This document shows, piece by piece, positions 25,260 through 38,211 of a stretch of 64,000 nt of DNA. Where the stretch lies: the NCBI GenBank assembly GCA_015680905.1, contig CM027385.1, positions 25,984,501 to 26,048,500 of the forward strand, in the 5' to 3' direction. Numbering within the stretch: position 1 is the first letter of the stretch; every line of letters starts with the position of its first letter. Under the pieces are notes generated by a model. That model was not told the origin of the DNA, searched no databases, and was given only the letters and a program-made list of their open reading frames with translations. This DNA is from Coptis chinensis. Lineage: Eukaryota; Streptophyta; Magnoliopsida; Ranunculales; Ranunculaceae. The position numbers were made by a program, and so were the translations under genes.

Positions 25260-26468
25260 TTACGTAATGAATACTTGCTTAGGTAGAAAGTCTTCATACT
25301 CAGTATATAGAGCAACCGAAGGGTCTACAATTGGTGTGGACTCAAGGATGGTGTTGACTTCCTCTAAGTAGGAGTCATTTACAAAATCTGAAGTTCCAAA
25401 AGAAAGGAATTTATACATATGGTTTTCGGGAAACGTGTTGTTAAAATAATCTTGAGCTAAGCTCTCAATCATGCTAACCTCCCCATCTATAGACGATTCT
25501 GGTAACTGTTTCATCATCTTAAAAACATTTACCTCAACAGAAAGATGGCCAAAAGGTAGGGACATCTTACCATCGCGGCAATTTATAAGCGCATTGGCAG
25601 TTGCAAAGAAGGAACGCCCTAAGATGATCGGTACAGAGTCGTTAGCGACTTCTATATCGAGAATAACAAAATCAGCAGGATAGTAGAAATCCTGAACCTT
25701 AACAAGCACGTTTTCCACTACACTCTTAGGATACTTAATTGACCGGTTCGCTAACTGCAACGTTATTTTTGTAGGTTGCATTTCCTGTAGACCTATTTGT
25801 TTATACAAATAATACGGGAGTAAGTTAACACTCGCCCCCAGGTCTAATAAAGCAGTCGTCGTGTGGGAATCTCCTAAGGTGCATTTTACAGTAGGACGAC
25901 CAGGGTCCTTGTACTTAACAATTCCATTATTTTCGGATAAAGTTTGGAACTGTTCAGTTAGAAAGACATCTTTAGGTATGTTGGTCTTACGCCTAGTAGT
26001 GCACAACTCTTTAAGAAACTTAGCGTGGTTAGGTAGCTTTTTAATAGCTTCGAGAAAAGGAAGGTTTATCGTTAGATTTTTGAAAACGTTCCTAATCTCC
26101 TCAAAGTTTGTATCACTGGTTAGCATGGCTAATTTCTGAGGGAACGGTGGTTTCGCTCTATATTTAGCGTATGGCTCTATATTTAGTGTAACCTTGGCTT
26201 TCTGTTTCTTAGTTTGTGGTTTAACTGGTACCTCTACAGTGGTAGGCTCTTCAGTTTCTATTTCGGTATCTAATTCGATATCCGGTGTAGGGAGTACTGA
26301 TGGGGTAACTATAGGCATAGTTACTTTGTTATCAACCACTCTTCCAGAACGGAGAGTGGTGATGGCATTTAGGTCACCTACGATTGTAGTTTTCGTACTA
26401 GTATTACCGTTTACCTCAAAAGCTGTGTTTGCTGTTTTAGGGTTTGGTATCGCTTGTCCTGGAAACAC
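25260..26468 (-). pseudogene. Element B: protease region (fossil)
   Basis: An open frame of 402 codons reads from the linker after the zinc knuckle into a retropepsin. The catalytic region is ALLDLGASVNLLP (the DLGAS form of D-T/S-G), followed by DFVILDIEVAND and VPIILGRSFFATA, the typical ILGR motif. The protease would have cut the polyprotein. This part alone looks open, but the polyprotein as a whole is broken. Confidence 0.88.
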
Positions 26469-26949
26469 GCCTTTTGGTTGGGCTTTCTCTTGGGCTAACT
26501 ATTGTATTCCCTGATTTATGGATTGTAAGATCTGTTGGTTTGATTGAGTCATTGTTTGGAAAAGTTGTTGGGTAACCTATAAAAAGGTGTCGAAACGATC
26601 CGGTTGTGTAGGTGTAGTAGTCACAGGTGGTGCGACTGGAACTATCTCACTTTGATTATTTATGGGTGGGTTGTGATAGTTACTATTGTTAACCGGAATG
26701 ATACCTCTATTGGTATTATAACTATTATAATTACCCTGACCTTGTGTTTGACCTTGTCGTGGTTGCGCTTGGTTGTTATAATTATTATAATTCCCCTGAC
26801 CTTGTCCTTGTCCTTGCCTAGGTGGAGCTTGGTTATAATTGTTTGCATGCCTAACATTTTGGTTATTAAACCCTGGAGGTGTAACTTGTTGATTGTTTCG
26901 CCAACTAAAGTTGGGATGTTGTCTCCATGGGGCATTAGGAATAGGATAG

Positions 26950-27980
26950 CTATTAATGGAGCAAACATTATCTTTCTCTAATTGTTGTTATTCATAGGCG
27001 AGAGGACAATAGGAGTCAGGGTGCTCAGGACTCAAACAGAAATTACATGGATTGGTGTTTACATTCATGACAGGGATAGGCTTTTGTTGAACAGAAATAG
27101 CCTCAACCTTTTTAGTTAGAGATTCGATTAAATTTTTAAGTTCTAGATTGGGTTTCATCTCAAACATATTGGTGGCCTTAACTGTTGAAGAAGAACTAGC
27201 AGAGCGGGGGATATCGTCACTACCCCCAATTGTTATTGCGTTTAGTTTGCTCTTCTAAAAATTTGTAAGCCTCCGAGGCTCCTTTACTTAGGAAACTGCC
27301 CCCATTCATTATGTCAAGGACTTCTTTATGGTGATGTTGAAGTCCTTTGAAAAAGGCACGAACTAACGTGTCTTTTGCTAGGTTATGGTGTGGACACTCT
27401 ATAAGCAGATCGGTGAAACGATTCCAAGCCTCAGAAAATGATTCATGAGGATTTTGTCGAAAAAAATGAATCTTGGAAAGCATCTCATCCGTCTTTAGGG
27501 GTGGGTAAAAATGTTCCATAAACAGCTGAACAAGTTTAGCCCACGAGTCCACAGAGTTAGGTGCTTGGGCAGTTAACCAAGATGCTGCCTTATCGTCGAA
27601 GGTGAAGGGAAATACCCTCAGTTTAATTTGTTCCGCACCAACCGTAGGATGATGAAATGTTGTTAGGACTTGTTCAATCCTACGCATGTGCTGATAAGGT
27701 TTTTCATGGTCTAAACCATGAAAACGGGTAACAAATTAAATATGTTTGGGGATTCAAAATCCCCAATCGGGTCCGCTAGAACGATGCAAGATTTAGGGCT
27801 ATCGCTCAAGGCTTTGTAAAAGTCGGAGAGAGGAGTCTCTCTTTCTTCAGCCATTATGTCAGGTGTGGTGGGTGGGATAGTAGCTAGAGGTGTAGTGATT
27901 GGTATACTCGATAAATTTGTTTGTTGACGTTGACGGTTAATTACATTCGGTGTTTTTCTCCGACCGGACCTTAATCTCAT
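26950..27980 (-). pseudogene. Element B: gag (fossil)
   Basis: The start MRLRSGRRKTPN at 27980 is the first ATG after the leader. The capsid-like core (27687-27220) shows FPFTFDDKAASWL, FMEHFYPP, FRQNPHESFSEAWNRF and LVRAFFKGL, the pattern of the retrotransposon gag family (PF03732). A CCHC zinc knuckle (CNFCLSPEHPDSYC) follows at about 27005-27048. The protein once formed the particle and bound element RNA. Broken fossil. Confidence 0.9.
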
Positions 27981-28483
27981 GCAAGTCTAAGTCTAAACAC
28001 GACAACACTCCAAACAATCTTGATATATTAGTATAAACCTCTAACTGGAAATGTGAGGTATGGAAGAAAGGAATACCTGATTGCGTCCTTGCTTCGCTTA
28101 TGAATAGCGTCTTGTTTACGCGCGTTCAGTGTATATAACAAGTTAGAACACTGAAAACTTAAAAAAATCGAAGTTCGAAACAAACCTGTGGAAATCCTTC
28201 AAAATTCTGCTTAGGGCGCGGGTGCGCTCACTTTGGCAGAGCAGCCCCGTGTAAGTTCAAGTTCTGTGTTTGGCTGGTCGCTGCGTTTTGGCTGGTCGCT
28301 TTTTAGGTTCCAGGCTTTTGGGCGCAGGTGTGCTCCGTTTGGGCACAGGTGCGCTCCGTGTAATATTTCGAGGAACTTTTCAATGCTGAAACGGACAACC
28401 ACAGTATGAATCAAACAAGGGTGGGTGGGTTTAATGGGACTTAAAAATGACTAATTATACTATGAAAACAATACTAAAGGTAA
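27981..28483 (-). other. Element B: gag leader with GC-rich boxes
   Basis: This is the noncoding leader ahead of gag. Between 28203 and 28370 the minus strand carries several copies of a box close to GGAGCGCACCTGCGCCC, the same box found ahead of ORF E2 in all copies. Confidence 0.6.
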
Positions 28484-28504
28484 CTAAGATGGCAGCGACG
28501 CCAT
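28484..28504 (-). other. Element B: primer-binding site
   Basis: Immediately inside the 5' LTR the minus strand reads ATGGCGTCGCTGCCATC. This is close to the tRNA-Asp-type site (TGGCGCCGTTGCC) used by Athila elements. Confidence 0.75.
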
Positions 28505-28505
28505 T

Positions 28506-29981
28506 TGATAAACATAAAAATGATAGTTTACCTACGAAATGAACGATAAAACTCAAAACGTAAGTAAACTAAAACTTATTATGAGCCTAATTTATCAAGT
28601 TTTCTACTCTCAATTCTATCTAAATAGAGTGGAGTAACAAATTCGTTCCACTCCTAGTTCTTTCGCATGGAATATTTTCTAGTCTAATTAATCGGTCTTA
28701 AGTCTAGTGAGAGATTTACGAGGGGAATTCTATACTACGAGGTGAATTCAATTAACCAGTTACGAATAATGAAATGAGAGAATGCTAAGGGTTTGAATCT
28801 AGATAAAGAATTAAAGGGAATTGAATCCACCTTAACTCGACTTAATCCTACTAACAAAGACTCGTCGTGACCCAAATTGAATGCTTTGCATATCAAAATA
28901 GTAATTATAATCCCTAATTATACATGGCATTTTTACCAATTCATAACTAGCATGTGAGCGATTAAACCCATTCTCATGATGAATTAATCATTTCTATAGT
29001 GGAATAATGATCACGACGATTTCTAAGTTTAACAAAGATCAAGCGTCATCAAGGCTTCTTCAACCCCTCTAATGGAGGTTTAGCCTTGATTTATACCACT
29101 ATCATTTCCCATTGATTTAAAACTAGACATCATATAAAAATTCTATCTTTATACAATTTATCTAAACAATAATTTAAATCTCAAGTAATAACTAGGAAAT
29201 TAATAACAAGTAATATGGGAATTTAGATCTAAACAATTGTAGATGACAAAAACGAAATTGACAAACTAGGTATTTTATTTATCAAACTAATGAAGAACAA
29301 TGATTCTAAAGATTAATCTAAAACAAGAATTGGAATGAACTAAACTTAATTTTATTTAATGAAAACTAGATCTAGAATTATCCATAGTTTTAGGTCTAAC
29401 TAGCTACCATTAACAAAGAGCTAAGCTTTTGTTTTTATATGTTCAGATCCAAAAATCATGCATGGGCTTGGAGCCAAGTTTTGGGCCAGAGAATCAGGCC
29501 CAAAACCCAATTCTTTCAGTCCAAAAAGGCATCTTCAGCTGCAGTTGGCTTCGACAGACTTTTCATCCACTTCTGCTCCTCTGATTGGGCCAAGGCTTGG
29601 ACCATTGGAAAGCTCTTTCCGAGCCGGCCGTTTTGACATAAGATAGACCAGTTCCAAGGTCTGAGTCCAAAGATACGGCCTTCGGAAGTTCTGCTGGCTT
29701 TGTGTGCTATTTCTGCCCGCGTTGACTTTGACTTTTCAGCGTTGACCGGGCTTTAGAAAGGCTTTGTCTTCTTGAATCTTGGCCTTTAATCACAGAACTC
29801 CTTAGCAACCAACCATTGCTCCTTTATCTCATCAAAGTGGTACATTTCTGCACATAATTGACTTTGAAGCCTGAAACGCATAAAAACACGTAATCAGTAT
29901 TAACTCTTAATTATTACTCACATTATTGGTCTAAAAGTATGACTGTTATAGGGTTAAAACTACAGTTTTGGGCTCTTATCA
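28506..29981 (-). repeat. Element B: 5' LTR, 1476 bp
   Basis: On the minus strand it starts TGATAAGAGCCCAAAACTG at 29981 and ends TTTATGTTTATCA at 28506. It is followed by the primer-binding site. It is closely similar to the other LTR of the element. Confidence 0.95.
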
Positions 29982-29993
29982 CGGCGCCAATTA

Positions 29994-30465
29994 TGTTTCG
30001 GCAGTAAACTGCTTCCACACAACGAGAGCAATGGTAAAAAACACACTAAGAAACAGAAGAATTTGATGTTTGGGGAGATGAAACTGAACCAAATAATAGC
30101 TGCCTACGTACCCAAGATCTATTCTCTAGGGATCAAGTTTCAACGTAGTTCCTTATGAAAAATAATGTGGTATTTATATAGGTAGAGTAGAGAGTCCTTC
30201 TAGCTCAAGTAATCTTGTTGCTTGAGTAATTGTGATAGAATATAACTGTCAACTGATAATTATCTCTTTGATAAGAAATGAATCTTGACATAAATCAATG
30301 TACATTAGTGGCAAGCCATGTGGCTAAGGTTCAGCTTTAGACACGAGTTAATGGGCCTGTACATTGATCCATGGTATTGTAAATTGGGCTTTAGCCCTGT
30401 TGATTAAATGAATAAAATAGAGACCCTTACTAATAGAAGTTTGCCACGTAGGTGGGGGTCGAAAC
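29994..30465 (-). repeat. Tat-like element: 5' LTR, 472 bp
   Basis: On the plus strand it begins TGTTTCGGCAG and ends GGGGGTCGAAACA, so the ends form the inverted repeat TGTTTCG/CGAAACA. On the minus strand the inner end is followed by the primer-binding site. The outer edge touches AATCC of element C gag, the expected 5-bp target duplication; the partner copy would lie left of the window. Confidence 0.88.
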
Positions 30466-32328
30466 AAATCCCTCACTAAAAAGGTAGAAGTTATTTTTGT
30501 TCATCAAAAGCCTACCCCTGTCATGAATGTCAACTCTATTCCCTGTAATTTCTGTTTGAGTCCTGGGCATCCCGACTCCTATTGTCCTCTAGTCTATGAA
30601 AATCCATCTGCACATCTGGACAATGTTTATTCCATTAATAGCGAACCTAACGCACCTTGGCGACAAAACCCCAATTTCGGTTGGTGAAATAATCAACAAG
30701 TTGCACCTCCAGGGTATAATAATCAAAATGTTAGACCAGCACCCAATTACAACCAAGCTCCCCAGAGACAAGGACAAGGACAAGGTAATTATAATAATTA
30801 TAACAATAATAATTATAATGCTAATAGAGGCATCGTTCTGGTTAATAATAACTATCACAACCCACCTGTTATTAATTAACGTGAGATAGTTCCAGTCACA
30901 CCACCTGTGACCACTACTCCTACACAATCTGATCGTCTTGACGCCTTCATACAAGTTAGCCAACAACTTTTCTAATCCATGGTTCAATCTAACCAACAGG
31001 TTTTATAATCCTTTAATCATTTAACCCAACAGTTAGCCCAAGAGAAAGCCCAACCAAAAGGCGTGTTTCCAGGTCAAGCGTTGCCTAATCCTAAAACACC
31101 AAACACAGCCTTTGAGGTAATCGGTAATACTAGTAATGAAAATGGAAACGTAGGTGAGTTAAATGTTATCACCACTCTTTGTTCTGGCAGAGTGGTTGAT
31201 AATGCCGTAAGTATGCCTGTGGTTACCCCACAAGTGGTCCCTGCACCTGATATTCTACTAGATACCAAACTTGAAACTGAAGATCCTACCCCTATAGAGG
31301 TACCAGTTAAACAACAACCTAAGAAACAAAAAGCCAAGGTTAAACATCATTGGTTACGAATAAATATAGAGAGAAACCACCGTTTCCCCAGAGATTAGCA
31401 ATGTTAACCAAGAATATGAATTTCGATGAGATTATGGAAGTTTTCAAAAATCTAACGATAAACCTTCCTTTTCTTGAAGCGATAAAAAAGTTACCTCACC
31501 ATGCTAAGTTTCTTAAAGAGTTGTACAGTACTAGGCGCAAGACAAATATTCCTAAATACGCCTTTTTAACTAAACAGTTCCCAACTCTATCTGAAAATAA
31601 TGGAATCGTTAAGTACAAGGACCACAATTCACCCTCACCAGTCAATGCACCTTGGGGATAATCACATGACAACCGCTCTATTAGACTGGGGCGAAAGTGT
31701 TAACTTACTCCCTTATTATTTATATAAACAAATCGGTCTACGAGAGATGCAACCAACAAAAATGACGTTGCAATTAGCGGATCATTCTATTAAGTATCCT
31801 AAGGGTGTGGTTGAAAACGTGCTAGTTAAAGTTCAAAATTTTTACTACCCAGCCGACTTCGTTATCCTCAACACAGAAGTCGCTAACGACTCTGTTCCTA
31901 TCATTTTAGGGCATCCCTTATTGGCTACTGCCAACACGCTCATAAACTGCCGCGATGGTTCGATGTACTTATCCTTTGGCCATCTTTCTGTTGAGGTAAA
32001 TGTTTTTAAGACGATTCAATAGTACTCAGATACGACTGTCGATGGAGAGGTTAGCATGATTGAGAGCTTCGCTCGAGATTATTTTGACAACACATTTCCT
32101 GATAATCAGATGACCAAATTTCTTTCCTTTGGAAGTTCAAACTCCGACGTTTTTGTCCCTACACTAGTCGATACCCATCTTATGGATGAGGATGACATTG
32201 ATGACTTTATCAAGGATACAGAGGAATACCATAGTAATGTGGATGTGACCAAGCTTGTTGAGGAATTTGACGAGTTTCTTAGAGCAGGTGATGAATCACC
32301 CGATCAAGAACTACCTTGTGCACCATCC
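30466..32328 (+). pseudogene. Element C: gag end and protease (fossil)
   Basis: A zinc knuckle CNFCLSPGHPDSYC is at about 30545-30590. The linker MFPGQALPNPKTPNTAFEV matches copy B, and a retropepsin region follows (ALLDWGESVNLLPYYLY, VPIILGHPLLATA). An acidic stretch (DEDDIDDFIKDTEEY) lies near the end, where the CACTA element has inserted. Broken. Confidence 0.87.
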
Positions 32329-32350
32329 CACTACACCAAAACAAAAAATC
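32329..32350 (+). repeat. CACTA left terminal inverted repeat
   Basis: CACTACACCAAAACAAAAAA. About 13 of the first 14 bases match the complement of the right end. Confidence 0.93.
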
Positions 32351-32580
32351 AGTAACGCACACTTTTTTTGTTTACTAACGCTTTTTAGGCGTAACTAAGT
32401 TCCTAACGTTTATTTAGCGTTAAAATTGCAAATAATGTGTTAGTTAATTTTCCCGGATTTGAGAATTAATTTGTAACGTATTTATAAAGTTTTGTTTTGA
32501 CAGGAAACCGTAAAGGTTAAGGTTAAGATAATAGAAACTAGATTAGCGAAAAAAAAAAAAATAATAGAAACTAAATAAAG
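32351..32580 (+). repeat. CACTA left subterminal region
   Basis: Short motifs GTAACG, ACTAACGC and GGCGTAACT recur in both orientations. Such motifs are expected binding sites for the TNPA-like protein. Confidence 0.6.
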
Positions 32581-34352
32581 TCCAAAATTCTAAATTTTGG
32601 GCGAGAGGGAAAAAGAAAAAATCGCGCTCTTCTCTCTTCTCTCTTCTCTCTTCTCTCTCTTATATTTTTCATCCCCTATTATTGTTTTTCCAACGCCTCT
32701 CTCTCTCAACCAAATAAACACTTCTGCACACCGACATCCAAGAGTTTTTCTCTTCCTTTTCCTTTCTTCTTATAATGGTTTTGTTAATTTTCATTATCTA
32801 ATTTCCACTTTTATGCTTTTTTTCACACTTGCTCTAGGTGTTTAATCCACAACCGCAAGTAATTTCGTGCTAGTTTGTTTCAAATATAACCAAAGGTATG
32901 ATATTTATTTTGAAATACAAATGAAAAATTTCGATTTTTATTTGATATCTTGTGTTCTTCAAATAAGTTTTCTTGGTTATCCATCCATGTACACCGACAC
33001 ACACTAATTGAGAAGTATGAGCTGTTGAAGCATGCCAAACAAGCACCTTAGGCATTACTGAACTTGTTATGCTAAAATATAATTGAAGCCTAGTGTAATG
33101 TACGAGCCCTTTAGTTTTCGTTGTAGATACACCATCAAACCAGTTAAGGAGAGCCCAAAAAAATAAAAAAAAAAAGCCGGAGAAAAGTAAAGTGGCTCAA
33201 GTTATGCTCTTGCTTGTCACGATTCTAGGTCATTCCTTGGTGATTGGAGATGAAATTTTGACTCCATCTATCTCGGTAAGTTGTATAGACTCCCATCCGA
33301 TGTAACAACCGGCCCAGCTTATCATCCCACATAAGGATTAAAGCTACCCATTGTCGCAAGATTGGTTTGTGGATTGTTAGATTAGTTAGTAGTATCTAAC
33401 TCCCTTTTTTGGAGTTAGATAGCATGGATAGGGTTTTCTAGAGTTCATGTTGGGGTTGAAATATTTAAACAAAGAATAACCCATGTCTTGTTTCTGGCAA
33501 CTGTTGGTTTTAATAGATGAAATCTGAACTGGCACACAAAGTATCTCTTTTTGAAATTCAAACTCATATTTGAAGCAGGTTCAAAATTTTCAAACTTGTA
33601 TCGAAGGATTTGACAGTCCAATCCTATTGGCCGAAGCCTTTGGAATAAAATCTACAATGAACTACATGAGTTTGTATATATGTGCAAACCGATAGCATAT
33701 ATTTATATTTTTTTAAGACTGAATTTCAGGTAATTATCTTGAGTAGAGTGTGCGCGTGTTGGGGGAATGAGAAGTCTTTATACAACTGTAACATTTTTAC
33801 CACTTTTCGTGTACTTGGGTTATTTAGCTTTAGCTTGTTTGTTATTGGGTTGTAAATTTTAACATGTTAGCAACGTTTTGAAAATTTGCATGTTTGGAAT
33901 GGTTGGTGCTTGTACTTTCTGTTATAACTTTATTTAATGCTATGCTTGACTGTGGTGAATGGATTGTGCTGAACTACTGATAAGAATTGTGTTTGTGTGT
34001 GTGTGTGTGGGGGTTCAACTCTGTTCCATTTTTATTTTGTCTTGCATTATGTGCTTATATGTTATAATGCCTTCAAAGTAAAGCATTTGAAATCAGTCCA
34101 CACTTAATCCTTCCAGTGCCAAAGTAGTTCGTATCTAATTGTGTTTACCAATTGAAGTACATCTGATCATGTTTAGCAATTTAATGGTTAAAATGTAGGC
34201 ACCGTTTAGCTTGTTTACCGAGATAGTTCAATATTTATAGAACGTTATGCATCAAATTTTCATAAACAGATAGTGCTAAAAGCCGAGCTAGTAGGAAATG
34301 ACATCGACCCTATCACTTGTTCCTTGTGTTTACTTGATGTGCTACTTGCAGG
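32581..34352 (+). other. CACTA 5' untranslated region and probable leader intron
   Basis: It contains a CT-rich stretch (32631-32668), a TG microsatellite (33990-34010) and no supported ORF. A pyrimidine-poor but plausible acceptor, CTACTTGCAG, stands directly before the TNP2 ATG at 34353, so part of this region is probably a leader intron. Confidence 0.5.
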
Positions 34353-37300
34353 ATGTCTCAACCGATTCCAAAAGATTGGATGAATGAAAATAACAGACTT
34401 GGGAGTGTGTATAGGCAGGGGGTTTCTGATTTTATTCTATTCGCTAGTGGCAAAGACGAAACGTCGAATTAATGGTCCTTGCCCATGTAACAAATGTCGA
34501 AATAGGAAAAGGTTTGCATATGATATAGTTAGAAAACATTTGATTCATAACGGTATAGAATCAACATATCGTGTATGGGTTTTACATGGTGAGAACCCAT
34601 ATAAGGATCAAATGGTAAACCGAGTTGAAGAAGAAAATAGTGAGGAAGGACTAGGGATAGGGAATTTTGTTGATGTTGCTTATGGCATGCATGAAGAATT
34701 AGTGGGTGATTTGAGTGGAGGCGATGGAAGTCAAGCCAAGATGTTGAACCACCTATTGTTCTAGAACCTTATTTGGGTAAGAGGTACAATGAATATAAGA
34801 AAAAGCAGAAGAAAAATTATACCCCTCATGTGAGGCTCTGTCACAACCCTTTCAAAGAAATGGACCTCCATCACTTGAAGAAACAATATAATTGGTCGGG
34901 AAATAGTGTGACCGCTTTTTGTCTATGTTGAAAACATGGTTGCCGATGGAAACACTTTACCTTCTAAATATCCCGCAATGAAGGCAATGTTGAAAGATCT
35001 TGGAATGAAAGCCGAAAGTGCATAGATGCGTGAAAATAACTCAGATGCTATATTATAAGATCAAGCTGATTTGACGGTGTGTCCTCAATGTGAAACTCCT
35101 AGGTACAAAGTAAAGGAGGGGAAATCGGGAAGAAAGAAACAAAAGAGGCGAGAAAAGTATTGAGACATTTCCCTTTGATTCCTAGACTCAAAAGGTTGTA
35201 CACTATACCATGGATAGCTCGTGAAATGACATGACACAAAGAGAGCCGACACCTTCTTCTTGAATTATATGAGGCATCCAATCGACTCGCCCAATGGAAG
35301 ACATGTAAAGATGATTGGCCAGATTTTGCTAAGCAAGGGCGTAATGTTTGGCTTGGAATTGCAACTGATAGATTCAATCCACGTGGTGTTCAATCCACTG
35401 GTTATAGTTGTTGGCCTGTTTTCGTGGTGCCTTATAATTTGCCACCGTCTTTGTGCATGAAATCTGAGTTCCATATGATGTCGTTGTTAATACCGGGCAC
35501 CGAAATCAAAACATCGATGTATTCTTTAGACCACTAGTTGATGAGTTACAACAGTTATGGGAAGAAGGGGTGGCGACTTATGACATGCACAAACAGGAGC
35601 ATTTTACTTTGAGGGCTATGTTGATGTGGGGCATTCATGATTTATCAGCGTATGGCAATTTATCAGGCTGTGTAACACATGGTTACAAAGCCTGTCCTAT
35701 TTGTGGTGATGAAACTCAGTCTATGCATCTTCGGAACGCAAGGAAGATCGTCTATACAAATTACCGGATGTTTCTTAAATCTGATCACCAATTTAGGCAA
35801 GGCAAGTATTTAAGACTTAAGACAAAAGAGTTAAACCCTCCTCCACCAAGGTTAAAGGGAGAAGTAATTGAGAAAATGTTAAGTCGTGTCCATTATGTAC
35901 CTGGGAAAGTATTAAAAGGTACCAAATGGAGTATAGATGATGTGGATGTGGTTGCTATTGGAGATGATGAAGATGATGAAGATTATGAAGTTACTGAATC
36001 ATGGTATAAGAGGTCTATTTTCTTTGAACTGGAATATTGGCCGAAGCATAAAATTCGACATGTTATTGACGTGATGCACGATGAGAAGAACGTGGCAGAA
36101 CACATAATAAATGCGATTCTTGACAAGAAAGACAAAACAAAGGATACAGGCCGTAAAAAGAGGATTTGAAGAAAATAGGGATTCATAGTGGTCAATGGAT
36201 GCAAAATGGACCCAATCACGGGAGATCTGTTAAACCAAAAGCCCCATTTGTCTTGAATAAAGATGAGAAGCTTGAGTTCTGCACAATTTTGAAGAACTTG
36301 AAGCTTCCTACAGGTTTTTCATCGAACTTAAAAAACATTGTCACTTTGAATCCTCCTGGTTTGCTTACAATGAAATCACATGACTATCACGTGATTATGT
36401 GTTACTTGCTTCCAGTTTTGCTTCAACAAGCTTTTCCAAAACACCGCGATTTGCGTAGAGCTATTCATCAGATTAGCTTATTTTTTAATCTTCTATGTTC
36501 GAAAGTTTTAATCCGAAAGGAAATCCAAGATGCCAAATACATGGTTGCAGAGGCATTGTGTGTATTGGAAAAGTATTTTCCAACCGCTTTTGATATCGAT
36601 CCACCTCTTGGTGTATTTGGCTGATGAAGGGCTGATTTGTAGACCTGTGTATCCTAGGTGGATGTATCCATTTGAACGGTATGTAAAATGCCTTTACTTT
36701 TATTTCTTATATAGTGGCAATTATTATCGACGAAACTACAAAGTACAATTTTGGTTTTGTTTATTTTAATAGGGCAATGAAGGAGTGTAAAAATATTCCG
36801 AGCAATAAACGTTATGTTGAAGGCTCCATTACGGAGTCCTATATTGTTTCCGAGTCTGTTAGGTATGCTATGGAGTACATGCCAAATTCTCGGGATGGAA
36901 ATCACAAAGCTACTCGTGAGGCGTTTCTAGATGAAGATGGAGAGTATAGTGATGAAGGGCCTATACTTGAGGGTAAAACTGTGATCCTAGGCAAGGAACA
37001 ATGGATACAAATCCGTAGGTGGGTTCTTTTTCGACTCGACATTGAAAAGCTTGATGAACATTACAGTTTGATTTTTTTTTTTTAGATTTGACTCAAACAT
37101 TTACTAGTCTAAAAAGTTGTAATAAATAGTCGGGTCAAACTGCATAAACAAATTGTAGTGAATATCGCGGCCTTGCAAGCAACCGCGACGCGCGAAGAAA
37201 AGGGGTAGCAAAGATAGAAGTGGAGATACAGACTGAGTTTATTGTGTGGTTATATGACAAGGTATTGTTTTATATATAATTTAGTTTTGTAGGATATTAC

Positions 37301-37945
37301 AATTAGTATTTTAATTTTATCTTTCTAATTGTCGTTTTTTTTTACTTCACAGTTGTTGGCTGCAAAAGACATAGATTGTGACTTATGGCGATTTGTCTAA
37401 GGACCATTGTTCAAAGCTAAAACATATAAAAAGTACCGTGTTAATGGTTTTGTGTTCTCTACTAGGTCGCATGACGAAACAGTTTCCACACAAGATAGTG
37501 GTGTTTGCATGAAAGCAATCACTACGTTTATGTCGAGTATGAAAGACAAAAATCCCATTGATGCATCGACTAAGTGGTATGGGGTTATCGAACAGATAAT
37601 TGAGTTGGACTATACGACCTTCCAGCATATTGTCTTTTACTGCAATTGGGTGAGGGTGGAGGACAAGACCAATGGTTGTAAACTTTGTCCAGATTCTAAT
37701 TTGGTGATGGTTAATCTTAATAGGCTAAAGAGTGTTAATTAGTACTTTGATGAGCCGGTGATTCTTACTTCGGGGAGGCTAGTCGTTTTTTTACTCGGGA
37801 TTTGAGAAATCCTAACCGGTGGGTAGTCATAAATTCGCCTAGGCGATTGACAAGTCGAGTTGATGAACTAGATGCACCAACTGACTTCCAATCTATTCTT
37901 GATGACCAACCTAATTTGCAGCCGTTGATGGAAAGTCTAACCTGA
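34353..37945 (+). pseudogene. CACTA TNP2-type transposase, decayed
   Basis: This is the main transposase (TNPD-like), which cuts and joins the element ends. From the ATG (MSQPIPKDWMNENN) comes a Transpos_assoc domain with the cysteine cluster GPCPCNKCRNRKRF, then the TNP2 core: RHFPLIPRLKRLY, FNPRGVQSTGYSCWPV, HKQEHFTLRAMLMWGIHDL, KACPICGDE and DVMHDEKNV. After that come KSHDYHVIMCYLLPV, YPRWMYPFERY, a DUF4218-like part (VEGSITESYIVSESVRY) and a DUF4216-like part (WYGVIEQIIELDY). An intron fits at 36679-36772 (GTATGT to TTAATAG). The ATG frame ends after about 38 codons and the cysteine cluster lies in another frame. Further frame changes and stops lie between 34900 and 35560, and a TAG is at 37740. 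It is not functional. Confidence 0.9.
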
Positions 37946-38211
37946 TTGTTATAGTTGCACTATTATATTGTGAGATTTTTAGTTGCATGCGAACTTCTCA
38001 TTTTCTACTTTTAGATATATAAAATCTTTCTATTTTGAAGTTTGTTTGTGCAGTTGGGTGAAAGGTGTGTTTGAGTTGTTTTTTATCCTTTTTTTTTAAT
38101 CAAGAATAGTCTCTATAAATGTATACTTTTGAACTTTGTCATTTTTTTGTGGTATCCTAGTTTTACCTATTTGTTCTAACATTTTTTTGTCATATAGTAG
38201 GCTATTTAATA

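Larger units (their letters stand above)
15017..29981 (-). mobile_element. Athila-like Ty3/gypsy element B, both LTRs present, 14,965 bp
   Basis: It has two LTRs (15017-16491 and 28506-29981), a 5-bp target duplication CGGCG, primer-binding site, gag, protease, reverse transcriptase/RNase H, integrase, accessory ORFs E1 and E2, a noncoding 3' region and a polypurine tract, all on the minus strand. The structure is complete in layout, but the coding parts are broken in roughly a dozen or so places, so it is a fossil. The first 570 or so bases of the two LTRs differ at about 3 in 100 positions by eye. At rates often used for plants that suggests on the order of one million years. Confidence 0.95.
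11953..30465 (-). mobile_element. Tat-like Ty3/gypsy element, split by insertion of element B
   Basis: On the minus strand the order is a 472-bp LTR (29994-30465), a primer-binding site interrupted by element B, gag (14968-13195), reverse transcriptase (13047-12787) and an extra RNase H domain (12528-11953). The second, RNase-H1-like domain is a mark of the Tat/Ogre/Retand lineage. An integrase and a second LTR are not seen in the window. The element is a broken fossil and is older than B, which lies inside it. Its LTR abuts the gag of element C, so it probably inserted there. Confidence 0.8.

Noticed and set aside
26604-26981. Plus-strand frame with hydrophobic Ile/Leu/Ser runs over element B gag
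   Set aside because: It is antisense to the Asn/Gln-rich linker of gag and has no independent support.
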